DNA from: Betaproteobacteria bacterium
GTDB lineage: Bacteria > Pseudomonadota > Gammaproteobacteria > Burkholderiales > SG8-39
Direction of reading: 5' to 3'
NCBI GenBank assembly: GCA_005881355.1
Contig: VBDM01000008.1
Span: forward strand, 1-23,113
Length of the DNA: 23,113 nt
In this document: in pieces, positions 8,339-14,011 of the stretch
How positions within the stretch are numbered: position 1 is the first letter of the stretch
Layout: every line of letters begins with the position of its first letter
Made by a program: the position numbers and the translations under genes
The notes under the pieces: model-generated
Told to the model about the DNA's origin: nothing
Seen by the model: the letters and a program-made list of their open reading frames with translations, nothing else
Databases searched by the model: none

Positions 8339-9499
8339 CTACGCGAGGTCCGCCACCGCCAGCGCCCGAAACCCGCCCGCCAAGGGAAAACTGTTCCGCG
8401 CTCGGCAGACCACGGCCGCTTCGCCGATCCGCGCTCTCCCCACTGCGTCCCGGACGAATTCCAGGTTGGCGGCATCCCCCGCTGCAGGCAGCTCGGTCCA
8501 TTTCGCCTCGAACAGCTCCAGCCGGCCGCCCGCGTCGACCACGAAGTCGACCTCACGCGTGCGGTCGCGCCAGAAAAAGAGGCTCCCGGAGCGTTGCGCC
8601 CTGCGCTCGCGTTGGCGCAATTGGGCGAAAACGAAGGTTTCCCACACCGCGCCCGCCGAGGGCGACTGGCGCAAGGCTTCCTCCGAGCGGATATTGAGCA
8701 GCGCGCACAGCAGGCCGGTATCGGCGAGGTAAAGCTTGGGACTTTTAACGATGGACTTTGTGCGGTTGGAGAACCACGGCTCCAGCAGCACCGCCTGTCC
8801 GGAAGCTTCGAGCACGGACAGCCACTGATTGGCGGTGGACGGTGCGATGCCGATGTCGCGCGCGAGGTCGGCTTTGTTCAGCAGATTCGCCGAACGCAAG
8901 GCGCAGGCGCGCAGGAAGCGTTCGAAATCACGCAAGCTGCCGACGTTGGCGAGCGAGCGCACGTCGCGCTCGAGGTACGTAGCGAGATAGGAGTTGTAGA
9001 AAGCGACGAAGTCGATTTCCGGATTGGCGTGCAACTCCGGAAATCCCCCGCGAACGATGGCGGTCTCCGGACGGGTCCTTGGCAGCGCGCCGCGAATTTC
9101 CGCAAGCGAGAGCGTTTCCAGCTCGACGATGTCGGCGCGGCCGGCGAGCGATTCGGAGACGCCTTTCATCAAAGTGAATTTTTGCGAACCGGTCAGCAGA
9201 TACTGTCCGTGCCGGCCGCGGTTCGCATCGACCGCCGCTTTGAGGTGCCTGAACAGGCCCGGCGCATATTGCGCCTCGTCGATGATCGCGGGGGCGGGGT
9301 GGCGGCGCAGGAAGGCATCGGGCTCCTTCTCGGCCTGCTCGGCCTCCGTGGGCAGGTCGAGGGACACGAACGCGTGCTTCGCAAAGAGCCGCCGCAAGAG
9401 GGAGGTCTTCCCGGTCTGGCGCGCGCCCGTCAACACGACGACCGGTCGGGTGCGCGCCGACCGCCGCAGGCGCGCTTCGGCGTCGCGAGGGATCCACAC
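8339..9499 (-). CDS. AAA+ ATPase with DUF4143-type C-terminal domain
   Basis: A 386-residue protein of the large, poorly characterised family of ATPases with a C-terminal DUF4143 domain (COG1373-like). Walker A is GARQTGKTS at residues 25-33. Walker B is AIIDEAQ with Asp74/Glu75. A sensor-1-like LLTGSQ lies near 101-106. The middle (about 190-240) contains a winged-helix-like segment LLNKADLARDIGIAPSTANQ. The C-terminal part has REVDFVV followed by LELFEAKW (about 318-335), the E/D...E-x-K arrangement of a nuclease-like fold. The biological role of the family is unknown. The start is GTG at 9499: an in-frame TGA directly precedes it, so no earlier start exists in this frame. It has no partner antitoxin-like gene. 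It lies 66 bases upstream of the uvrA-like gene on the same strand but need not be co-transcribed. Its promoter region contains a dyad repeat ending three bases from the start codon. Confidence 0.88.
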   Translation of the reverse strand: MWIPRDAEARLRRSARTRPVVVLTGARQTGKTSLLRRLFAKHAFVSLDLPTEAEQAEKEPDAFLRRHPAPAIIDEAQYAPGLFRHLKAAVDANRGRHGQYLLTGSQKFTLMKGVSESLAGRADIVELETLSLAEIRGALPRTRPETAIVRGGFPELHANPEIDFVAFYNSYLATYLERDVRSLANVGSLRDFERFLRACALRSANLLNKADLARDIGIAPSTANQWLSVLEASGQAVLLEPWFSNRTKSIVKSPKLYLADTGLLCALLNIRSEEALRQSPSAGAVWETFVFAQLRQRERRAQRSGSLFFWRDRTREVDFVVDAGGRLELFEAKWTELPAAGDAANLEFVRDAVGRARIGEAAVVCRARNSFPLAGGFRALAVADLA

Positions 9500-9502
9500 T
9501 CA

Positions 9503-9534
9503 CTAAATATACGACGCTATCGCATATTTAGCAA
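9503..9534 (-). promoter_or_regulatory. promoter embedded in a 29-bp inverted repeat (likely operator)
   Basis: CTAAATAT (9503-9510) and ATATTTAG (9524-9531) are perfect inverted arms, with an inner CGA/TCG pair, giving a symmetric 29-bp dyad. Read on the minus strand, TTGCTA (9534-9529) and TATATT (9511-9506) are spaced by exactly 17 bases, like a sigma-70 promoter. That places the transcription start at about the GTG codon at 9499, so the message is probably leaderless. The dyad covers the -10, the spacer and part of the -35, which suggests a repressor site. The regulator is not identified. Confidence 0.6.
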
Positions 9535-9718
9535 GACTGGCGCCGCCGCGCGCGCGGTGTGTGTCCTCGTTCGGCGGATTTTACTCGAGCTCGTAGATCG
9601 AACGCACGTCCTCGCCAAATCTGCGATTTTCTGCCGCTCCGGGCGGCGCTATCGCGCCTCGGTGTACGTGCCCAGCGAAATCCTTTCCTGTGTTGCCTGT
9701 AGGGGCAATCTTCGAAGC

Positions 9719-9750
9719 CGGGAACGCGGCGCCCCGTGTCTTCATCTAAT
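9719..9750 (+). promoter_or_regulatory. ECF sigma promoter of the di-heme peroxidase-like gene
   Basis: CGGGAACGC (9719-9727) is a -35 of the GGAAC type typical of ECF sigma factors. After exactly 14 bases comes TCATCTAAT (9742-9750) as the -10. The same two blocks with the same 14-base spacing stand in front of the ECF sigma gene (11942-11973). Two independent occurrences in 2.3 kb, each ahead of a plausible target, make a shared regulator likely. Transcription should start near 9757. Confidence 0.7.
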
Positions 9751-9769
9751 CGGTCACGGGGGGACCGAT
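9749..9769. repeat. inverted repeat at the start of the peroxidase-like transcript
   Basis: ATCGGTC (9749-9755) and GACCGAT (9763-9769) are perfect 7-base arms around a 7-base G-rich loop. The left arm overlaps the end of the -10 element, so it would be only partly transcribed. This fits a DNA operator better than an RNA hairpin. The sigma gene promoter lacks an equivalent. Confidence 0.5.
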
Positions 9770-9863
9770 CAGCCTATGAGCCGGTAAAAGCGAGACGCAA
9801 CGAAGCTCGACTATTGCGCAAAAGGCCCGCAGACAGATCAAACATCTTCAGAAAGGATCGCAC

Positions 9864-11222
9864 ATGAGACATAAAGCCATTCCGTCCATTGTGGGTTTTC
9901 TCCTGCTCGGTGTCGCGCTTCTCACCGGGTTCGGGGTCGACACCGGGGAAAAAGGAAGCGCCCGGGCGCGGGCGGCCGAGGACGAGCTCCCCCCGAACGA
10001 TCGCCTGATCAATGCACACGCGCGACGGGCGGTCGAGGAAGGCAGGCAAATCTTTCGCTTCGATACGTTCGGCTCCGAGGCCTTCTTCGGCGGTGCCTTG
10101 CAGCTGCACAAGGCCATCGCCGGCGCGCAAAACGGCGGCGTGGGAGGGGGAGTGAGTCCGAGGACCGCTCTGGCGGTCGGCCTCAAAGTGGACTCGGATG
10201 CCTTGCCCGATCTGCTCAAGAGGCAGATTAAAGCGGGCCAGGTCAATCTCGACGATCCCGCGACGACGCTCGCGTTGCTCAAGCTCAATGCCGTGGTCGG
10301 ATTGACCGGGGTTTTCGACGACACCGGGAAGATCACGTCCCTGGGCGCCCAGTGCGCCCTCTGCCATTCGACCGTCGATAACTCCTTCGCGCCCGGCATC
10401 GGGAAGCGGCTCGACGGCTGGGCCAACCGCGACCTGAATATAGGTCTCATCGTTTCGCTCGCCCCGGACTTGAGCCCTTTCACCCGTCTTCTCGGCGTCA
10501 ACGAGGCGACGGTGAAGGCGGTGCTCACCAGCTGGGGCCCCGGACGATTCGATGCGATACTGGACAAGGACGGCAAAGGCTTCCGGCCCGACGGAGGGCA
10601 GGCGGGCACGCTGATTCCACCCGCGTTCGGCCTCGCCGGCGTGAACCTCCATACCTGGACCGGCTTCGGGTCCGTCCCGTACTGGAACGCCTACGTCGCC
10701 GCGACCGAGATGCACGGCTCGGGCACTTTCTTCGACGCGCGGCTCAACAACGCGGCTCAGTATCCGGTGTCCGCACGGACCGGCTCGGGCAATACGCGGG
10801 GCACGCCTGACCTGATCACATCGAAACTGCCCGCTCTTCATTTCTATCAGATCGCCATCCCCGCGCCGAAGCCGCCGGCGGGCAGTTTTGACGAGATGGA
10901 GGCGGCGCGCGGGAAGGAAGTCTTCGATGGAAGGGGAAAGTGCGCGACCTGCCACGTTCCGCCGCTCTTCACCGAGCCGGGGCACAATCTGCATGCGCCC
11001 AGCGAGATCGGCATCGACTCTTTTCAGGCCGACCGGTCGCCGACGCATATGTACCGCACCGCCCCGCTTGCCGGACTCTGGACGCACCAGAAAGGCGGCT
11101 TCTTCCACGACGGCCGCTTTGCGACGCTGAGTGATGTTGTCGAGCACTACGACAGCTTCTTCAGGCTCGGGCTGATGCAGCAGGAGAAGATCGATCTGAT
11201 CGAGTACCTGAAGTCGCTGTAG
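9864..11222 (+). CDS. di-heme cytochrome c, cytochrome c peroxidase/MauG-like
   Basis: This 452-residue protein has an N-terminal signal (positive start, hydrophobic core at about 8-22, possible cleavage after the Ala-rich segment near 38), so it is periplasmic. Two covalent heme sites are visible: CALCH at 164-168 and CATCH at 360-364. The C-terminal stretch GGFFHDGRFATLSDVVEHY (about 411-429) is characteristic of the bacterial di-heme cytochrome c peroxidase/MauG family. These enzymes reduce hydrogen peroxide or oxidise other substrates with electrons from small cytochromes or copper proteins. The spacing between the hemes (196 residues) and the length exceed classical CcpA (about 320-350 residues), so it belongs to a longer subfamily and its substrate is open. 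The ATG at 9864 is supported by AGAAAGGA upstream. It has an ECF-type promoter shared with the downstream sigma gene and is followed by a hairpin. Confidence 0.88.
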   Translation: MRHKAIPSIVGFLLLGVALLTGFGVDTGEKGSARARAAEDELPPNDRLINAHARRAVEEGRQIFRFDTFGSEAFFGGALQLHKAIAGAQNGGVGGGVSPRTALAVGLKVDSDALPDLLKRQIKAGQVNLDDPATTLALLKLNAVVGLTGVFDDTGKITSLGAQCALCHSTVDNSFAPGIGKRLDGWANRDLNIGLIVSLAPDLSPFTRLLGVNEATVKAVLTSWGPGRFDAILDKDGKGFRPDGGQAGTLIPPAFGLAGVNLHTWTGFGSVPYWNAYVAATEMHGSGTFFDARLNNAAQYPVSARTGSGNTRGTPDLITSKLPALHFYQIAIPAPKPPAGSFDEMEAARGKEVFDGRGKCATCHVPPLFTEPGHNLHAPSEIGIDSFQADRSPTHMYRTAPLAGLWTHQKGGFFHDGRFATLSDVVEHYDSFFRLGLMQQEKIDLIEYLKSL

Positions 11223-11236
11223 AGAAACGAAGTTGC

Positions 11237-11276
11237 GGGGCGCCGGGGGACGATGCTCCCTCGAGCGCCCCGTTTG
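11237..11276 (+). terminator. probable terminator after the peroxidase-like gene
   Basis: GGGGCGC (11237-11243) pairs with GCGCCCC (11265-11271), and inside it GGGGGA pairs with TCCCTC, making a long GC-rich stem. Only a short T-rich stretch (GTTTGT) follows, so termination may be partial and allow read-through into the CDGSH gene. Confidence 0.6.
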
Positions 11277-11323
11277 TCATATATTGTGTGAATTCAGGCG
11301 GGCGACGTTTAAAGGAGCAAATC

Positions 11324-11563
11324 ATGGCGAGACTCGTCAAGCGCTTTCGCAACAAGCCCTCCGCGGTGACCGTCGGCGGCGAGTCCCAGTACATTTGCGG
11401 CTGCGGGCTCTCCGGCAACTTGCCGTTCTGCGATGGCACGCACAAGCTCACTCAAGGGGAAGAGGCTCAAAAGCTGTATTGGTATGACGAAGGGGCAAAG
11501 CGTCACTCCGCCGCGGACAGCCACCCCGGCATCCGCGACGACAAACTGACCAAAGATGCGTAG
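11324..11563 (+). CDS. CDGSH-type iron-sulfur protein
   Basis: A 79-residue protein with one CDGSH motif: CGCGLSGNLPFCDGTH at residues 25-40 matches C-x-C-x2-S-x3-P-x-C-D-G-T-H. Cys25, Cys27, Cys36 and His40 should bind a [2Fe-2S] cluster with three Cys and one His ligands. Family members act in redox sensing, electron transfer or cluster transfer; the specific role in bacteria is mostly unknown. No signal peptide or membrane segment is present, so it should be cytosolic. The ATG at 11324 is chosen over a possible earlier in-frame start at 11288 because AAAGGAG lies 6-7 bases upstream and the protein then starts MARLVKRF, a common beginning for this family. It sits between the peroxidase-like gene and the SemiSWEET gene on the same strand. 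Confidence 0.9.
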   Translation: MARLVKRFRNKPSAVTVGGESQYICGCGLSGNLPFCDGTHKLTQGEEAQKLYWYDEGAKRHSAADSHPGIRDDKLTKDA

Positions 11564-11606
11564 CAGACGGGCGGCCCGATGAGCGCATGTCACAAGGAGC
11601 GATGCC

Positions 11607-11918
11607 ATGACGATGCTTCCAGCCGATGGTGCCTGCGTGACGGCGCCGAACGGCCCGCAACCCGCCAGCGGGCTGGAAAAGATCCTGCGGGGCCTTTCCG
11701 TCTTCACCATGCTCATGACCGTGCCGCAGGTGCTGACCATCTGGGTCGGAGGCAACGCCGGCGGCGTCTCGCTCGTGTCCTGGGTTTCGTATCTGATCGG
11801 CGCATGCCTGTGGTTCGTCTATGGGCTTCAAAAGCACGACAAGACCATTTACCTCGCCTGCGTCGGCTGGGTCATCCTCGACACGGCTGTCGTGGTCGGC
11901 GTCATCGTCCATAGCTGA
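11607..11918 (+). CDS. SemiSWEET-type (PQ-loop) small membrane transporter
   Basis: A 103-residue protein with three predicted membrane helices (about 26-46, 54-75 and 80-101), the size and layout of bacterial SemiSWEETs, which dimerise to form a sugar transporter. The PQ motif occurs in helix 1 (MTVPQVLTIW, Pro40-Gln41), followed by GNAGGVSLVSWVSYLIGACLW, a typical SemiSWEET segment. The first 20 residues are a polar, Pro/Ala-rich extension. The ATG at 11607 is preceded by AAGGAGC at good distance. The substrate cannot be read from the sequence. It follows the CDGSH gene by 43 bases and lies just upstream of the ECF sigma promoter. A transporter among redox genes is unexpected. Confidence 0.87.
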   Translation: MTMLPADGACVTAPNGPQPASGLEKILRGLSVFTMLMTVPQVLTIWVGGNAGGVSLVSWVSYLIGACLWFVYGLQKHDKTIYLACVGWVILDTAVVVGVIVHS

Positions 11919-11941
11919 TCCCTAGGCGTGTCCGCGCCGGA

Positions 11942-11973
11942 CGGGAACGCTTAGCCCCTCACCGTCATCTAAT
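11942..11973 (+). promoter_or_regulatory. ECF sigma promoter upstream of the sigma gene (autoregulation)
   Basis: CGGGAACGC (11942-11950), 14 bases, then TCATCTAAT (11965-11973): identical blocks and spacing to the promoter at 9719-9750. The spacer sequences differ apart from a CCCC run, so the match is not simply a duplicated segment. A small GTCCG/CGGAC hairpin (11930-11942) abuts the -35. Confidence 0.7.
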
Positions 11974-12010
11974 GGGGCACAACCGGCGCACTGAGCGCGG
12001 AGAGGTCCAT

Positions 12011-12736
12011 ATGCGTGCGGTAGCGGCTTCAGCTATCGACGACAAATTACCCGACGCCGAGCTCGCACGACGCGTCGCAGCGCAGGACCACGAGGCGTTC
12101 AGGGTCCTGATGCGGCGCTACAATCAGAGGCTCTACCGCACGGCGCGCAGCGTCCTCAAGGACGATGCCGAGGCCGAGGACGCGGTGCAGGAGGCGTACC
12201 TCCTCGCCTATCGCGCGATCGGCCGCTTCCGGGGCGAGGCGAAGCTTTCGACCTGGCTCGTGCGCATCGTGGTGAACGAGGCCGTCACGCGGCTGCGCAA
12301 ACGCAACCGCGGCGCCGAGGTGATCTTGCTCGAGAGCGGGGCGGAACAAGAACACGGATATGGGGGGGAGAACATGGAACAGGAAACGCCTGAACAACCA
12401 GAGCCGTCCGAGCGCCCGGAGCGCGCCGCGCTGCGCTCGGAGACGCGCCGGCTGCTGGAGGCCAAGATCGACGATCTGCCGGGCGCGTTCCGCGCAGTGT
12501 TCGTGCTGCGCGCGGTCGAGGAGCTCTCCGTGGAAGAAACGGCGGGCGCGCTCGGCATCCCGGAGGCCACGGTGCGCACGCGCTTTTTCCGCGCGAAGGG
12601 ACTTCTGCGCGAGGCGCTCTCGAAAGAGATCGACCTCGCTTACGAGGATGCATTCGCTTTCGCCGGCGCGCGCTGCGACCGCATCGTCGAGAACATGATG
12701 GCGCGGCTCACCCGCGGGGGCGCCGGCTCCGTGTAA
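12011..12736 (+). CDS. ECF-family RNA polymerase sigma factor
   Basis: A 241-residue sigma-70 family protein of the ECF type. Region 2 spans about residues 15-92 (LARRVAAQDHEAFRVLMRRY, then DDAEAEDAVQEAYLLAYRAI and FRGEAKLSTWLVRIVVNEAV). Region 4 spans about 147-200 (LPGAFRAVFVLRAVEELSVE, then ALGIPEATVRTRFFRAKGLL). A long acidic linker lies between them. A C-terminal extension of about 40 residues contains FAGARCDRIVENMMARL with a single Cys. From memory this ending is typical of one ECF group (ECF26-like); the group number is unverified. The start is set at the ATG at 12011, with AGAGGT just upstream. An earlier in-frame ATG at 11972 is rejected because it overlaps the promoter -10. No anti-sigma gene follows: the next gene is convergent. 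Its own promoter matches that of the peroxidase-like gene, so the sigma factor probably drives both. Confidence 0.9.
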   Translation: MRAVAASAIDDKLPDAELARRVAAQDHEAFRVLMRRYNQRLYRTARSVLKDDAEAEDAVQEAYLLAYRAIGRFRGEAKLSTWLVRIVVNEAVTRLRKRNRGAEVILLESGAEQEHGYGGENMEQETPEQPEPSERPERAALRSETRRLLEAKIDDLPGAFRAVFVLRAVEELSVEETAGALGIPEATVRTRFFRAKGLLREALSKEIDLAYEDAFAFAGARCDRIVENMMARLTRGGAGSV

Positions 12737-12768
12737 TAGCGGTCATCCCGGCCAGCGCAAATCCGAAC

Positions 12769-13650
12769 TCACTCGAGCTCGTCGATCGAGCGCGGCCAGC
12801 TTTTCTTGAGGAGGCGCGACAGCGCGCGGTCGGCGAGGATCCTGCCGCCGGTCTGGCAGCGCGCGCAATAGTTGGTCTCGTTCTCCGCGTAGACGATCCG
12901 CTGCACCGGCGATCCGCACGCGGGGCAGGGCTTGCCGAAACGCCCATGCACCGCCATCCCCTCGCGGAAGGCGGTGACCTTCTCGGGAAATTCCCCTGCG
13001 TCCCTTCTTAGCCGCTCGGTCCACTCTGTGAGCGTCGCCCGCGTCGCGTCGTAGAGCCGCGCAACCTCGGCTTCGGAGAGCGAGGAGGTGAGCGCAACCG
13101 GCGAGAGCTTCGCGCGGTGCAGGATCTCGTCCGAATAGGCGTTGCCGATGCCGCTGAAAAGATGGGGATCGGTGAGCGCGCGCTTGAGGGTGTGATTTTC
13201 CCGCTTGAGCCGGGCGGCGAATTCTTCCAGACCGGACTCGAGGACTTCGAGCCCGCCCGGATCCATCGCCGCGAGCGCCGCTTCGCCCTCGACGAGGTGC
13301 ATCGAGGCGCGGCGCTTGGTTCCCGCCTCCGTAAAGATGAGTGTGCCGCCCGGAAACTCGAAAGCGGCGAGTGTGATCCGGCCCGGAAGCTTCGCGTCTT
13401 TCCCAACCCAGCGCAGCCGCCCCGCGATCATGAGATGCAGCACGAGGAACAGATTGCTCTCGAGCGCGATCACGATGCGCTTGCCGAGCCTGCGCACGCC
13501 GGTGACCTTCTTGCCCTCGGCGGCGGCGATCGGCGGCGTCACGCTGCGCAGCACGAAGGGATTGAGGAGCCGCACGCGCTCGAGCGTCTGCCCAACGAGA
13601 CGCGACTCGAGGTGGTCGATGTAGACGGTGATGTCGGGAAGCTCGGGCAC
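12769..13650 (-). CDS. Fpg/Nei-family DNA glycosylase (divergent clade)
   Basis: A 293-residue base-excision-repair glycosylase of the Fpg/Nei fold. It starts MPELPDI: Pro2 is the catalytic nucleophile and Glu3 the general acid in this family, but the usual Glu6 is Asp. Lys57 sits in RRLGKRI, matching the conserved catalytic-loop lysine. GIGNAYSDEIL at about 167 is the helix-two-turn-helix segment. A C-terminal zinc finger has Cys242, Cys245, Cys262 and Cys265. The finger lacks the Arg of the usual GRST turn (here ENET), which in Fpg contacts the DNA phosphate. Family enzymes remove oxidised bases and nick the strand; the substrate range of this variant is uncertain. The start is GTG at 13650, the only one that preserves the N-terminal catalytic Pro. 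The gene is convergent with the ECF sigma gene, 32 bases apart. Confidence 0.9.
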   Translation of the reverse strand: MPELPDITVYIDHLESRLVGQTLERVRLLNPFVLRSVTPPIAAAEGKKVTGVRRLGKRIVIALESNLFLVLHLMIAGRLRWVGKDAKLPGRITLAAFEFPGGTLIFTEAGTKRRASMHLVEGEAALAAMDPGGLEVLESGLEEFAARLKRENHTLKRALTDPHLFSGIGNAYSDEILHRAKLSPVALTSSLSEAEVARLYDATRATLTEWTERLRRDAGEFPEKVTAFREGMAVHGRFGKPCPACGSPVQRIVYAENETNYCARCQTGGRILADRALSRLLKKSWPRSIDELE

Positions 13651-13754
13651 GGAGTGAGCGAACCCTGAACGAGAGCGAGAGACGAGATTCTAGCGGGCCC
13701 GACCCAGGCAGGCGCCGAGCCCCGCGGAGTCGCGATGCCCGGTCGGGAAAATTT

Positions 13755-13793
13755 GACCCCGGCGCTCCTCCCGCCTGACCGCATGCCGGGGTC
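13755..13793. repeat. 9-bp-arm inverted repeat
   Basis: GACCCCGGC (13755-13763) and GCCGGGGTC (13785-13793) are perfect inverted arms around a 21-base loop. CCCGGTCGG flanks both sides (just before 13748 and just after 13792). It could be a terminator-like structure or a REP-type element; no gene visible here would obviously need a terminator at this point. Confidence 0.5.
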
Positions 13794-13839
13794 CCGGTCG
13801 GCACCTGCAACATTAACGGCCGCAGCACGCGCCGGCTAT

Positions 13840-13854
13840 CGGGGAAATTCCCCG
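13840..13854. promoter_or_regulatory. 15-bp palindrome, possible operator
   Basis: CGGGGAAATTCCCCG is a perfect odd-centred palindrome lying about 60 bases upstream of the CpxR-like repeat. Palindromes of this size in divergent regions are often dimeric regulator sites; the regulator is unknown. Confidence 0.4.
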
Positions 13855-13912
13855 TGGCGCCTCGGGATTTTCGGAAAGAGCGTCAGGACTTTCGACAATC
13901 GCCCCGAGCGGC

Positions 13913-13927
13913 TTTACATAACTTTAC
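13913..13927 (-). promoter_or_regulatory. CpxR-box-like direct repeat (GTAAA-N5-GTAAA on minus strand)
   Basis: TTTAC-ATAAC-TTTAC on the plus strand reads GTAAA-N5-GTAAA on the minus strand. That is exactly the published enterobacterial CpxR consensus. It lies 85 bases upstream of a Spy/CpxP-like gene that is followed by an OmpR-type response regulator and sensor kinase, so binding by that regulator is likely. Confidence 0.6.
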
Positions 13928-14011
13928 CTGGCCGACAAACCCCGCTTACCGGCCGGCGCGAGACTGCTTCGCCAGGGGAGACGTTCCCCGTAACCCAGGA
14001 AAGGACGGATC

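Larger units (their letters stand above)
9500..9863. other. intergenic region between divergent ATPase and peroxidase-like genes
   Basis: These 364 bases hold the ATPase promoter dyad at the left and an ECF-type promoter plus inverted repeat at 9719-9769, followed by a leader of about 100 bases to the ATG at 9864. A 54-codon minus-strand frame (ATG at 9745, stop at 9581-9583, ending VRSIYELE) lies between them. I do not call it a gene because its ATG overlaps the ECF -10 element and nothing in it was recognised. An AGAAAGGA ribosome binding site precedes 9864. Confidence 0.5.
13651..14011. other. regulatory intergenic region between glycosylase and CpxP-like gene
   Basis: These 361 bases separate divergent genes. 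Frames across them have no recognisable protein content. The region holds a long-armed inverted repeat (13755-13793), a 15-bp palindrome (13840-13854), a CpxR-like direct repeat (13913-13927) and an AGGAAAGGA ribosome binding site before 14012. The repeat elements are listed separately. Confidence 0.6.

Noticed and set aside
9774..11147. 457-codon minus-strand frame opposite the di-heme cytochrome gene
   Set aside because: The plus strand has a signal peptide, two CxxCH sites and the family C-terminus; the antisense frame has no domain.
11972..12010. Earlier ATG for the ECF sigma factor
   Set aside because: It overlaps the -10 element of the promoter and lacks a ribosome binding site; the ATG at 12011 has one.
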